From Thiocystis violascens DSM 198 (GTDB lineage: Bacteria; Pseudomonadota; Gammaproteobacteria; Chromatiales; Chromatiaceae): a DNA stretch of 64,000 nt. Every line of letters starts with the position of its first letter. Position 1 is the first letter of the stretch. Below are positions 1 to 9,079 of this stretch, one piece after another. The stretch lies in contig NC_018012.1 in NCBI RefSeq assembly GCF_000227745.2, forward strand, positions 1,645,478 to 1,709,477, given 5' to 3'. The position numbers and the translations under genes were made by a program. The notes under the pieces are model-generated. The model made no database searches. It was given only the letters and a program-made list of their open reading frames with translations, and had not been told where the DNA came from.

Positions 1-828
1 CAGACGTCGCTCACGAGGCTTCTCCACCACCGGCAGTTCGGCAAAGGCCGCCCGCTCCCAATAGCGCGCCAACGCCACCTCACGCCGGGTGTCCCAGTCG
101 ATGCCTGCCAGACGCCGTTGCAGCTCAGCAATCAGATCGGGCTCGCTGACGGCGACGGTGGGACCGCGCACGCCCAGATCACCGCGCCTGCCCTGCCCCA
201 CCTGCTCAAGGATCCAGTCCGGACGGCTAATGCCGCTGACACGGGCGACCTCTACTCCTACCCCATCGGTCACGATCAACGTCGGAGCGACCTCCACCAG
301 CGGAGTCTGAAAGGGGCGCGGATCGATCTCGATGCGGGGAAATGCGTCGCTATCCATGTCGTTGCTCGCTTCACGCAGAAGGCCATGGATCTGGCGGATG
401 AAATCACCCAGCGATTCACCGGGCGCCACGCCCCGAAAGACCACCCGCACCTCGGACCGTCCGGCCGCTACAGCGAAAAGCTCGCGCAGCTGAGCCTCAC
501 CCAGGGCACGCGAGGCCAGAATCGTCACGGTCAGCCCCTTGCTCGACGGCTCCGTCGCTGTGTCATCTGATTCTGGGGAAGTGGCCGATGGCGCGATGGT
601 GGTCGAGGATCCAGCGTCCCGAAGAGTCACCGACCAGTCGGCAACCGTCTCGTGCTGCTCGATCAGCCAATCGGGACGCGGCGCCGCCAGCGCCTGTTCC
701 TGAATCTGCACCGCCTGATCGCGCAGCGCCGGATCTGGCAGCGCCTCGTCGGCCCAGCTCTCGGCGATAACCAGGGTCGCCAGAGCCCAGATCAGGACCG
801 ACACCCATCGCCACTCAGAATAACGCAT
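1..828 (-). CDS. TrbC/TraW-type F pilus assembly protein (partial, runs off window)
   Basis: This is a periplasmic pilus-assembly protein of F-type type IV secretion. The ATG at 828 is followed by a signal peptide (RWVSVLIWALATLVIA, cut near AWADEA-like residues). Residues of about 100-190 resemble the TrbC F-type domain (LTVTILASRALGEAQLREL, then VVFRGVAPGESLGDF, then a FPRIEIDPRPFQTPLVEVAP segment). The stretch after about residue 220 (SEPDLIAELQRRLAGIDWDT) resembles the start of TraW. TrbC and TraW therefore appear fused, as known in SXT-like elements. The start overlaps the peptidase stop by 14 bases. At least 276 codons are in the window; the 3' end is not. Confidence 0.7.
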   Translation of the reverse strand, partial: MRYSEWRWVSVLIWALATLVIAESWADEALPDPALRDQAVQIQEQALAAPRPDWLIEQHETVADWSVTLRDAGSSTTIAPSATSPESDDTATEPSSKGLTVTILASRALGEAQLRELFAVAAGRSEVRVVFRGVAPGESLGDFIRQIHGLLREASNDMDSDAFPRIEIDPRPFQTPLVEVAPTLIVTDGVGVEVARVSGISRPDWILEQVGQGRRGDLGVRGPTVAVSEPDLIAELQRRLAGIDWDTRREVALARYWERAAFAELPVVEKPRERRL

Positions 829-1384
829 AGGCCTTCCCGACCATCTGCGTGACCGGGAGAAAGCCCCAGTAGCGCGAGTCGAAGCTGTCGGCGGTCTCGC
901 CAAGCATCCAGAAGTGCTCGACCGGGACGCGCTCGTGACGGATGAAGCTCGCCGGATCGCGCTGCAGCGCCGGGGCCAGTGCCAGTCCTTGCGCCATCGG
1001 CATGCCGTTGATCGCGGTCTCGGCGGGCGTGACCGTCACCCAGTCTCCCGGTACCCCGGCGGCGTGCTTGACGAACAGGCGTCCCTCGAAGGCGTCCACC
1101 CCCAGCCCCTGCGCGCGGAAGGCCACCAAATCCCCCTGGATCACCTCCTCGGGGCCGGTGAAGGTGTCGATCAGGAAAACGCGCGAGGACTCCAGACATC
1201 TGTGCGCCTGCAGATCGATCCCGAGGCGGTAACGGATCGCCCCATAGGCGCCGAGGCCCAGCACCACACCGAGAGCCACGACGGCCAGCACCGCCCAGCG
1301 CCAACGCAGCGGCCGGATGCCGGCCCGCCAGCGCCTTCCCAAAAGCCGACCTTGAGCACCTTGCTCAGCCTTACTCGGGCGCAT
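815..1384 (-). CDS. TraF/TrhF-like conjugal transfer signal peptidase (S26)
   Basis: Inner-membrane peptidase of 189 residues expected to process the pilin or another transfer protein. A single hydrophobic helix lies at about 27-50. GDLVAFRAQG and the C-terminal block DSRYWGFLPVTQMVGKA are the conserved S26 signal-peptidase boxes. Where leader peptidases carry the catalytic SMxP serine, this protein reads RCLESSRVFLID, with Cys at the aligned position; I recall Cys-Leu variants in TrhF proteins but cannot confirm it here. It lies between TrbI and TrbC/TraW with overlaps of 14 bases on both sides, as in an F-type tra operon. Confidence 0.75.
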   Translation of the reverse strand: MRPSKAEQGAQGRLLGRRWRAGIRPLRWRWAVLAVVALGVVLGLGAYGAIRYRLGIDLQAHRCLESSRVFLIDTFTGPEEVIQGDLVAFRAQGLGVDAFEGRLFVKHAAGVPGDWVTVTPAETAINGMPMAQGLALAPALQRDPASFIRHERVPVEHFWMLGETADSFDSRYWGFLPVTQMVGKAYALF

Positions 1385-1757
1385 GCGGCACCTCCGTTTC
1401 CCGAAGCGTCAGCGCGGGTGGAGCCGCCAGCACCGCATGACGATCCAGGACCAGCACGCCTCGCGCCGCCAGGTGCTCGGCAGCCCGGGTGTAGTCGCGC
1501 AGGATCTCCGTCATCTGCGCCGGGTCGACCCCACGGGCGGCCGCGGACAGGTCCAGCAGCAGCACCGGCGGTCGGACATCCAGGGCCAGGGCGAGCTGAC
1601 GCTGCCACCAGAGGCTGAGCAGGACACTACTACTCGCCAGACATAGGAGTCCGGCGACGAGGACGACCGTGGTCAGCCCCGGTTGTCCCGCGTCACCCTT
1701 TGGCTGAGCGGCGTCGGTTGGAACCTTGAACATCCGGGATGCCCGCTCTTCAACCAT
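1371..1757 (-). CDS. TrbI-type F conjugation inner-membrane protein
   Basis: Small membrane-anchored protein that in F influences pilus retraction and assembly. One N-terminal transmembrane helix (LTTVVLVAGLLCLASSSVLL) is followed by a periplasmic domain with VLLLDLSAAARG and a C-terminal strand-rich segment (RGVLVLDRHAVLAAPP), the TrbI F-type pattern. I chose the ATG at 1757 because it overlaps the TraC stop (ATGGTTGA) and has GGAG-like bases upstream; an ATG at 1733 (MFKVP) is the alternative. Family proteins are about 110-130 residues, consistent with this length. Confidence 0.7.
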   Translation of the reverse strand: MVEERASRMFKVPTDAAQPKGDAGQPGLTTVVLVAGLLCLASSSVLLSLWWQRQLALALDVRPPVLLLDLSAAARGVDPAQMTEILRDYTRAAEHLAARGVLVLDRHAVLAAPPALTLRETEVPHAPE

Positions 1758-3462
1758 GCCCACGCTCCGCCAGCAACCTCCGGATCGCCGCGTCGATCGA
1801 CAAGCCCTGCCGGCGCAGCGCACTGAGCGCTGCCACATCGCGCGGGTGGGTCGAATAGAGCAGCTGACGGAAGGGATCCACCACCAGCCGCCCGATCCCG
1901 GCCCCGTAGTCGCTGATGGCCAGGATCTCGGAATAGACGCCGGGGACCGTGTGCACGGTCTTTAAGAGTTCCGCCCCGCCCTCGGTCAGCGGCAGGCGCT
2001 TGGCGGCGTGCAGCTGATCGATCGCCTGCGCCGGCTGGGCGAGCAGAAAGGTGTGGGCCGAGTTCTCGGCGATTGCCCGCCCGGTCGGATGGGCATAGAG
2101 GTCGTTGAGCGACTGGGTGACCGTGACGGCGGAGCCCCGGTACTTGCGAAAGCGCCGGTAGCCGGTCTCGATGAAGCGGGCGACATCGCCCTGGGTCAGC
2201 AGATCCCATGCCTCGTCGATGATCACCAGCTTGGCCTGGTCGCGCTCGCCCAGATACATCGCCTGCTGGATCTGATAGATGAGCTGCAGCAGCACCACCT
2301 GCTGGAGGTGCTTGCGACCCTTCAGCTCTTCGAGCTCCAAGACGACGAAGGGCGCGGAGAATTCAATGCTGTTGGGTCCGTTGAAGAAGCGCCCGTACTC
2401 GCCCTGGGTGGTAAAGGGATAGATCTGAGTGCCCAAATCGCGCAGCCGGGGATCAGGCTCGGCGCTCAGTGCAGCGGCGATGCCGTCGATGGTCATGGCC
2501 GGTCCCTGAGCATCCCACAGGGTCTTGAGCACCCGCTTGAGCCCCGAGAGGGCATCGTCGTCCAGCCCGCCCGAGGGCGCGACCATGGCCCCGACCAGGG
2601 CCGCGATCATGTCGGCCTCCTCGTCCCAGTGGACCACCAGCTCGAAGGGATTGAGACAGATCCGCGCCTCGCGGGTGAAAGCCAGAAACTGCCCGTCCAG
2701 GGCCTCGCAGAGCTTCTCGTAGGAGCGCCCGACGTCGATCACCCAGCAGCGCCCGCCGACGGACAAGGTCGTGGAGATCAGCTCGTTGGTTAGGAAGGAC
2801 TTACCAGCGCCCGACTGGGCCGCAATGCAGGCGTTGTAGTTGGAGGCCGAGTCGAACAGCGAGAGGTTCATCAACTGTCCACCCCGGCTGATGAGGTTCA
2901 GCACCGGGGTACCGGTCCCTTTCCAGTCCCCGTGCACCGGCATCAGGTTGACCGCGTGCGAGGCCGCCAGGGTGCGGTAGCGCTGCATGTCGCGGATGGC
3001 GGTGCGGTCGGCGCCGAAGGGTAGACAGTTGAGGAACAGCGGCAGGGTGAAGAAGCGATCGCTCACCACCTGAAAACCCAGCTTACGCCAGTAGGTGCGC
3101 AGGTTCGAGGCGGCGGCGGTTGCCTGGTCCTTGGGCGCGAACAGCACCAATCCCAGATGCGCCCGCACCGGCCGGTCGCCGGCATCGAGACGCTCAAAGA
3201 GCACCCGAAAGCCACGCGCCCGCTCGGCCAGGCGCGGCAGGTAGACCGCAATCGGTCCGGTCGCCATGTTGGTCGCCCACTGACTTTGGGTCTGGAGCAG
3301 CGTCCGGGTGGTTTCGGGCTCGGGGAAGTGGAGATTGAGACACACCAGCAGGTTGTGCGGGATGCCGCGCGCGAGGCGGTGGCGACCCGGAACGGCGCGT
3401 AAGCCAGCCACGGTCGCCGGACCTCTCTCGTCCCAGCGGCCCCTACCGTACTGCCAAGACAA
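1750..3462 (-). pseudogene. TraC-type F conjugation ATPase, 5'-truncated
   Basis: VirB4/TraC ATPase that powers pilus assembly. The open frame of 570 codons retains the ATPase domain: Walker A AQSGAGKSF at about 215-223, Walker B LVIIDEAWD near 410 and the TraC block YRRFRKYRGSAVTVTQS. Family members are about 800-900 residues, so roughly the first 250-300 are missing. Clear similarity starts around residue 35 (PHNLLVCLNLHFPEPETTR); the first 25-30 residues look like a fortuitous extension from the junction. A toxin gene ends 12 bases upstream. The cut falls at the same junction where TraB, TraV and the pilin have vanished. Confidence 0.75.
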
Positions 3463-3474
3463 CCAATAGCCGGT

Positions 3475-3819
3475 TCAGCCCGATCTACTGTTCAGATACG
3501 CGGACAACCGGTCCAATAGGCGACGATGTCGGTCAGGCGCGAGCGTACCGATGACGCCAAGCAGGCGGCTCTCGGGCAGAACGGCCAAAAAGCCCAAACG
3601 AATCAGCGAGGGAGACTTCAGACCGCTGGCGGCATAGTCGGCATGGTCCGCCAGGATCCGATCGTCGAAGCCCGCGATCTCCTGATGCAACTGGGTGCTG
3701 ACGCCGCAGAACAACCAATCCCGGAAACCCGGCATGCGCCGCAGGGCAATGGTCGGGCGGTTCTTCACGCGCCCGTCAGCTTGGGGAAGCGGTGTCAGAA
3801 CGACGTCACCCTCGTTCAT
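3475..3819 (-). CDS. MazF/PemK-like toxin
   Basis: Likely ribosome-independent mRNA interferase of the MazF/PemK fold, 114 residues. Family features are the opening EGDVVLTPLPQ, the KNRPTIALR strand (RP pair) and the later DWLFCGVSTQ strand. The start was set at MNEGDV because its ATG overlaps the stop of the upstream gene in an ATGA quadruplet, typical of antitoxin-toxin pairs. The gene sits just beyond the truncated traC, so it belongs to inserted cargo. The toxin assignment rests on motif pattern only. Confidence 0.65.
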   Translation of the reverse strand: MNEGDVVLTPLPQADGRVKNRPTIALRRMPGFRDWLFCGVSTQLHQEIAGFDDRILADHADYAASGLKSPSLIRLGFLAVLPESRLLGVIGTLAPDRHRRLLDRLSAYLNSRSG

Positions 3820-4034
3820 GTACGTCTCACGTCCGTCAGTGCGTACTCGGGCTCGTCGTCTCCATAGGCATGCGCGAGACCCGTTCCCGCGAGGTCTGCC
3901 CAAGGTTCGCGTTCGGCGTCCATTGAAGGCGGCATGACTGTCACCAACAACCGAGCGTTGCGGGGAAGCTGGAACGGCTCATCGAGAATGATCGACTGAC
4001 CGTCGAAATGGGCGTTCAGGGTAATGTTGGGCAT
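3816..4034 (-). CDS. Putative antitoxin of the MazF-like toxin
   Basis: Protein of 72 residues upstream of and overlapping the MazF-like toxin by four bases. It starts MPNITLNAHFDGQSIILDEP, a short AbrB- or DUF2281-like beta N-terminus, and ends in an acidic, probably disordered tail (DDEPEYALTDV) that would wrap the toxin. Longer upstream in-frame starts exist but lack family-like sequence. The role is inferred from size, order and overlap. Confidence 0.55.
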   Translation of the reverse strand: MPNITLNAHFDGQSIILDEPFQLPRNARLLVTVMPPSMDAEREPWADLAGTGLAHAYGDDEPEYALTDVRRT

Positions 4035-4122
4035 CGAGACCTCTGCAAGCATCATTCGGTAATTGGAAGCCGGCTCTATGTCGTAGAAGGCTGGCGTCTG
4101 CCAAGCTCGCCATGAGGCCGTA

Positions 4123-4306
4123 TTAATCATCCTGTTTCTTCGAGAGGATGACCACTGGCCGACGAATCTCAACGCCATTGACGTGCCCGACGGTACCGAC
4201 ACTTTTCGACTCCACCACCTCGCCCCAAGCCTGCTTGACCAGCGAGCAGAGCAGCGCCCAGGGTGTTCGCGGTCCTGGCAGAGCTTCGTAACCAGGCAGA
4301 CACTGA
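4123..4306 (-). pseudogene. 3' fragment of the HD/Hsp90-type ATPase gene
   Basis: About 61 codons that end in PVVILSKKQDD and a TAA stop. The fragment has no start of its own: reading backward the frame runs straight into insertion sequence copy 1. The frame is the one the large HD-ATPase gene has at the other side of the element, so removing the element gives an uninterrupted reading (ending ...SKMLHVT then CLPGYEALPG). I infer it is the missing C-terminus. Alternatively it is an unrelated remnant; the frame agreement alone has a one-in-three chance. Confidence 0.55.
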
Positions 4307-5500
4307 GAGGGTGTAGACAAAAATAATTGAGCTGCTATTTGTATACCAGTCTACAACTGAGCTGGTGTGCGCTGATGTCGAAAGCTGGTCGTCCCCCCAA
4401 GATTCACGAGGCGGAGCAAGCGGTATTGCGTCAAATTGTCACGGATCGCCCGACCTCCACGCTGTCAGAGATTGCCCGGGAACTCGCGGCACGGACGGGA
4501 ATCGAGGCTCATGAAGCAACGATTCGCAAGTCCTTGCGGGAGGCGGGCGTCACGCGCCTCCGGGGCGAGAGTGGTCTCGAGGCGCAAGCGCGCGCAACGC
4601 CGCGTCGGTATGGGTATACGGATGCGCATCGTCGCCACGACCCCGACCAAAGCTACCCAAGTTGTCTGACCGATGCGGAGTGGGACTTGGTCGCCGCTCT
4701 CTTTGAGATGCCGGGCGGGCGGGGTCAACCGCCCCGCGTGTCGCGCCGGAGCATCCTGGAGGCGTGTTGCTACGTGGTGCGCACGGGGTGCGCGTGGCGG
4801 ATGCTGCCGCACGATTTCGCGCCTTGGCAGAATGTCTACAAGACGTTTCGCCGTTGGAGTGCGGCTGGGAAGTTTGAGCAGATGCATGATCGACTGCGGG
4901 GGCAATGGCGCGAACGCGAGGGGCGTGAGATCGCGCCGACGGCGGCGGTGCTGGATGCGCAATCGACCCGCGGCTCGCCGCAGGGTGGACCGAGCGGCTT
5001 TGATGCGGGCAAGCAGGTCAAGGGGCGCAAGCGCAGCCTGGTGGTCGATACCTTGGGGTTCGTGTTGGCGGTGAGCGTGGTCGCGGCCAATCTTCAGGAC
5101 CGCGATGCCGCCTCGGGCGCCGTCGCTGACGCGGCCGCCAAGTACCCCCAGATCAACACGCTGTTTGTCGATAGCGCCTACGCCGGTCAATTTGCCCAAA
5201 CCACCGAGCAGACCCACGCGATCCGCGTGGAAGTCGTGCGCCATCCAGCCAACAAAAGCGTTGGCTCCTGGCACGTGGACGGGGCGCCTGACCGAGTGGT
5301 GATCGCCAACGCCGACGGCTTCGTTCCGCTGCCGAAGCGCTGGGTTGTCGAGCGCACCCATGCGTGGAATGAGCGTGCCCGTCGATTGATCATGCATCAT
5401 GACCGTCTGCCAGCGGTCTCCGAAACCTGGGTTTGGCTGGCGGAGGCGCGCATCCTGCTGCGGCGGTTGACCACAACGGTTTGATTTTGTCTACACCCTC
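4307..5500 (+). mobile_element. IS5-family insertion sequence, copy 1
   Basis: Element of 1194 bp with perfect 16-bp terminal inverted repeats (gagggtgtagacaaaa). It carries one transposase gene on the plus strand. Flanks are TGA on the left and TTA on the right, fitting the 3-bp TNA target of the IS1031 group of IS5 but not identical to each other. It sits inside the HD-ATPase gene. Copies 2 and 3 at 9434-10627 and 13452-14644 encode the same protein. Confidence 0.92.
4375..5484 (+). CDS. IS5-family transposase with N-terminal helix-turn-helix
   Basis: DDE transposase catalysing cut-and-paste transposition. From the ATG at 4375 the protein is 369 residues; a TTG 48 bases upstream would extend it. 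Residues 1-75 (KAGRPPKIHEAEQAVLRQIV, then STLSEIARELAA) look like an IS630-type DNA-binding module. The rest is an IS5-type core: insertion domain LTDAEWDLVAALF, first Asp in VLDAQSTRGS, second in LFVDSAYAG and Glu in WVVERTHAWNERARRL. All three catalytic acids are visible and the frame is intact, so this copy may be active. Confidence 0.9.
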   Translation: MSKAGRPPKIHEAEQAVLRQIVTDRPTSTLSEIARELAARTGIEAHEATIRKSLREAGVTRLRGESGLEAQARATPRRYGYTDAHRRHDPDQSYPSCLTDAEWDLVAALFEMPGGRGQPPRVSRRSILEACCYVVRTGCAWRMLPHDFAPWQNVYKTFRRWSAAGKFEQMHDRLRGQWREREGREIAPTAAVLDAQSTRGSPQGGPSGFDAGKQVKGRKRSLVVDTLGFVLAVSVVAANLQDRDAASGAVADAAAKYPQINTLFVDSAYAGQFAQTTEQTHAIRVEVVRHPANKSVGSWHVDGAPDRVVIANADGFVPLPKRWVVERTHAWNERARRLIMHHDRLPAVSETWVWLAEARILLRRLTTTV

Positions 5501-7755
5501 TTAGTGACATGCAACATTTTCGAGAGTGCCGAGACTGTGATGCCTTTACTACCTTTAAGGACTACCGGCAAAGCGCCGGGATCGCCCCCGAGCGCCAAGA
5601 TGATCGGCACATAGCTCGTGTCACTACAGAACCAATCCGGCTCATCGGCCTGACAAATCAGCGACGCCTGCTCTGTCGCCCAACAGCTCAGAACCTCCAA
5701 TGGCACCTTCGGAATCGAAGAATCGCGAACCACAGTTTCGATCTCTCCTCCCAAGAGCACGCCTGCAATATGCCCGAGGCGAGAGGTTCTCAACCCGTCG
5801 GTTGTCACAACCCCGGGGGCAAGGAAACTTGGAGCAGTCGAGATTGCGGCCCGGCCATAGCGGCGACCGTCCGAACCTTCGAGCGTACACATGTAACTGC
5901 CGGTTAGCACATGCTTTTCATTCCCGTCCAGCCACAACCGCTTCAACAGGCCATCAGCAGGCATCGACCACCAGTCGCCAGCCTCAACCACACGGTGAAC
6001 CCTCCCTAAATCATCGGCTACCTCGACGCTAACATCCAGGGTTGGGCACAGCGCTGCGGCCAGGCGCGCAAGACTGAGCCGAGATCCCTTTGATGTTGTC
6101 GTCTGGAACAAAAGCCCCCCTTCGACGCTCGGATCGACCTTCAGACGAACCGCGACCTGCGTCCCGCCTTCCCGCGACGCCCTGTCGCTGGGCGTATCTC
6201 GCAGCACCGGCCGCGATGCGAGACCCTGTCGGAACTCGAGCGTCCGGGTGTCGGCGTGACTGGCGTCGTAGCGACGACTGGTTACCTCTACATGGTCGCC
6301 AAGCATGAACACGGAGAAAAAACCGATCCCGAAGCGGCCGGCCGGCTTGAGGCCCTTCCCCATCAGACCTGGGTGCTCCCAGCGCATATCGGAGCTGCGC
6401 CACAGCGAAGCGCCGAAGTCCAATAGCGTTCCGGTTAGGACACGCGGTCCCATGCCGATCCCGTTGTCGCGCACGTCCAGCCAGATCCCAGTCTCATCCG
6501 TGCGCAATGCCACCTGGATCAAACCGTAGTCATCCGGGACGCCGGGCAGACAGCAGCGCCGCGCGCGGATGGCATCGGCCGCGTTCTGGATCAGCTCGCG
6601 CAGAGCAACCTTTGGATCGTTCCCATAGAGTTGTTTGCCGCCCAGCTTGGCGACCAGACCGGCCACGTCGGAGACACGCAGACTGGTGTCAACCGGCTGC
6701 CAGCCACTGGTCGGCAGTAGGCGCGCGAGTCGTTCGGGAGAGTCCGCGGCCTGTACGCGATTGACGACGAATCGCGGCCGTCCAGTCTCTTCGAGCAGAC
6801 GATCGACCCCGCGCAGTTCACGATCGATCATACGGACGGTGTCGAAGCACAGCCACCAGGCGTCGGTCTCGTTCGATCCGAACGGACTGCCGGTATAGAC
6901 CAGAGCGTCGGCGTTGCGACTCGGTTTGCCAAGCCGTTGCTGAAAACGCCAGTGGTCCCTGGAAACACCTGTCGGCCTCGCAAGCGTCCTGAGCCAGCGC
7001 GGCGCGCGCCGATGATCGATATGTGCGGCATCGGCCACACGCAGCAGACAGGCAATCTTCAACGGGTCGACTGTCCAAACGGCCGGCAGATCCGTGCCGG
7101 CGTTGCAGCAGAGCGGCAGGCGATGTTCCAGATCCACCAGATCCCACCAATGGCTTGCGGCAATCCTGCCGATCAGCGGCCCGTAATACGACCGCAAATC
7201 CGAATCCTGAATCAGATGCTCGCCGGCATCCTCAGCCTCCGGCCCAGGCCAGCGGATGACCGCAAGCTGTTCCGCCTGCTTGGCATGCAGCGCACGCAGG
7301 GCATCCGGCAATGACTCGTCGAGAATGTCTTGCGGCGGATTGTCGAGCGTCTGAGCTGAAGGCGGCTCGTCACTTCGGCGCCTCAAGGCCATGGCCACCG
7401 CATCGCGCCATTCCGGTGTCTGCTTGATCTCGGCCAGTCCGCCTGGATAGGCCGCGCGGCAATGCGCCGCATCATGGAGGAGTATGGCGCCGCCGAGCAC
7501 GAATGCCTCGGCTGGTGTCAAGTGGAAGTCTTCGCCTGCGATCAGGCTCGCAGTCTCCCAAAGCGCATCGAGGTGAGTGACGTCATGCACCGTCAAGCCA
7601 GGGATCTCGGCAGAGATAAGACTCACGAGTGCCGCGACCCGGTTCCGGATGTCGAGCAGAGTGACTCTGAGGCTTTCCCGCGCTTTCTGATTCGGATCGG
7701 CGTCTCGACTCGCCAAACTGTCTTTCCAGAGAGATGTTCCCTCAAACTCGAACAT
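5501..7755 (-). pseudogene. HD domain plus Hsp90-type (GHKL) ATPase, disrupted by IS copy 1
   Basis: Large predicted nucleotide-handling protein, about 750 residues in this part. An HD-type domain comes first (HDVTH at 56-60, LLHDAAH at 92-98, later LLRVADAAHIDHRRAP). It is followed by a GHKL/Hsp90-like ATP-binding domain with N-box ELIQNAADAIRARR at 387-400, DNGIGMG at 430-436 and GRFGIGFFS at 473-481. The start was set at MFEFEG rather than an upstream ATG 24 codons earlier. The frame closes six codons inside the element. HD-GHKL fusions are widespread and mostly uncharacterised; a stress or defence role is speculation. Confidence 0.75.
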
Positions 7756-7867
7756 GTTCGTCGCTTCCCCTGTCCATCTATTCGTTGATCGATGCGCCAG
7801 CTTGAGCCTCGAACGCACGCCAATCAATCTAACAGCGCAGTCCGCCGTGAGTCACGAAGGCCGTAAA

Positions 7868-7981
7868 TCACGCACGATGATGGTGTTTCAGCGCGACCGC
7901 AGCGAGCACACTGCCGATCAGCAGCCAGCGGCGCAGGCTAGGCGAGGGGCGCTCCCAGGTCTCGGCGGGCGTGACCGACAT
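7868..7981 (-). pseudogene. TraB N-terminal fragment
   Basis: 37 codons directly after traK: ATG at 7981 (its T is also the base next to the traK TAG). The peptide has a short cytoplasmic part and one membrane helix (LRRWLLIGSVLAAVALK), as expected for the start of the outer-envelope scaffold TraB of about 430 residues. After ALK the reading changes to a His-rich tail and stops. The break near 7872 marks the left edge of the surviving TraL-E-K block. Identification relies on position and topology. Confidence 0.5.
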
Positions 7982-8455
7982 CTAACGGCCTCCCGCCCGG
8001 CGCAGCGAGGAACGCGCGGGTCGACGCGGCTCCGGCGTTGGACGCCGCACCGCGACATAGAGCACTGCCTGCTCTCCAGGAGCCAGCCAGACGCGTGGCC
8101 AGGCGGCCAACGCGACCGTGTCCTAATCGAGGCCCGCGTGACAGGCAGGCTCCTCGATCACCAGCTCGGCATCGGTGGTGTTGCGCGCAAGCGCGGTGAT
8201 CAGCCAGAGGTTGCCACCTTCGAGGATCTGACCGCGGCGGGTCTCCAGACCCAGCTGGACACAGGTCAGGGTCTCCGAGCGCCGCGCCTCACGCAGGCCG
8301 TAGCCCTCGGGGATCTTTTCGCACGCCAGGGCGCGCATGCCCTCGGCGATGGCGCTCATAGTCCGGCGCGGCGGCTCCGACCGATGCGGAGGGCGCTCCA
8401 ATCGGGCTCGGATTGGGCAGAGGATCGGACAGATGGACGGCCCGAACGTGGTCAT
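7982..8455 (-). pseudogene. TraK C-terminal domain with in-frame amber codon
   Basis: TraK is the periplasmic secretin-like partner of TraB and TraV. The gene starts at an ATG overlapping the traE stop (ATGA). Its reading shows the TraK C-terminal pattern: KIPEGYGLREA, then GNLWLITALARNTTDAELVI. A TAG at 8123-8125 interrupts it, and the same frame then continues as DTVALAAWPRVWLAPGEQ and VLYVAVRRPTPEP, clearly TraK, to a second TAG at 7982. With about 157 codons it is also shorter than usual TraK (about 240), and no signal peptide is seen, so it is probably non-functional. Confidence 0.7.
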
Positions 8456-9069
8456 TGAGCGGACGCCGCCGAGGCGACGTCGTCCGCGGGATCCGCCCCA
8501 CGCCCCTGGCGCTCACGCGCATCCTGATAGGCATCCAGGTACGTGATGAGCGGGCGGTAGTTCCGGAAGGCGACCCGGACCTCATAGGTCCGGGGTCGGG
8601 TCACCGGGTCGGCGCCAGGACCGGTGATGACCTGCTGGCCGCTGACCCGCACCCGATCGCTGTCGGCCTCGTACTGGACGAGCTCGGGGGCGAAGCGCAC
8701 GCTCACCCGGTCGCGCTGCAGGGCTTCGACCTGGTCGTCGAGGATCCCGGCGACGGCGCGACGCAGACTCGGGCTCAGCAGGGGCTCGAGGGTCCGGCGC
8801 AGGAAGGGCGCATTGGTCGGGGTGACGTTGCCGAGCAGCTCGGTGACGAAGAGGCCCCAGGCCTCCTTGACCTCCTGGCTTGCGGAGGCGCGTGCGACGT
8901 TGACCTGGCTCTCCAGGATCGGCGGCACTAGGACGACTGTGCGCTCGGCCTGCATCAGCGCGCTGAGGGTGAGCAGGTTGGTGGCGAGCAACGCGATCAG
9001 GAGACCGCGGTGAAAGCGGTTCTCGGTGACCAGGCGCTGCCAGGTCTGGCGAAAGCGCACCAGGTTCAT
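8452..9069 (-). CDS. TraE-type F conjugation protein
   Basis: Inner-membrane component of the F-type mating channel (VirB8-like fold), 205 residues. An N-terminal membrane helix (GLLIALLATNLLTLSALM) follows a short basic cytoplasmic segment. The periplasmic part carries PTNAPFLRRTLEPLLSPSLR and VRVSGQQVITGPGADPVTR, characteristic TraE spacing, with YEVRVAFRNYRPLITYL near the end. Full length for the family. It lies 10 bases after traL and overlaps traK by four. Confidence 0.85.
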   Translation of the reverse strand: MNLVRFRQTWQRLVTENRFHRGLLIALLATNLLTLSALMQAERTVVLVPPILESQVNVARASASQEVKEAWGLFVTELLGNVTPTNAPFLRRTLEPLLSPSLRRAVAGILDDQVEALQRDRVSVRFAPELVQYEADSDRVRVSGQQVITGPGADPVTRPRTYEVRVAFRNYRPLITYLDAYQDARERQGRGADPADDVASAASAQ

Positions 9070-9079
9070 CCTCGCGGCC

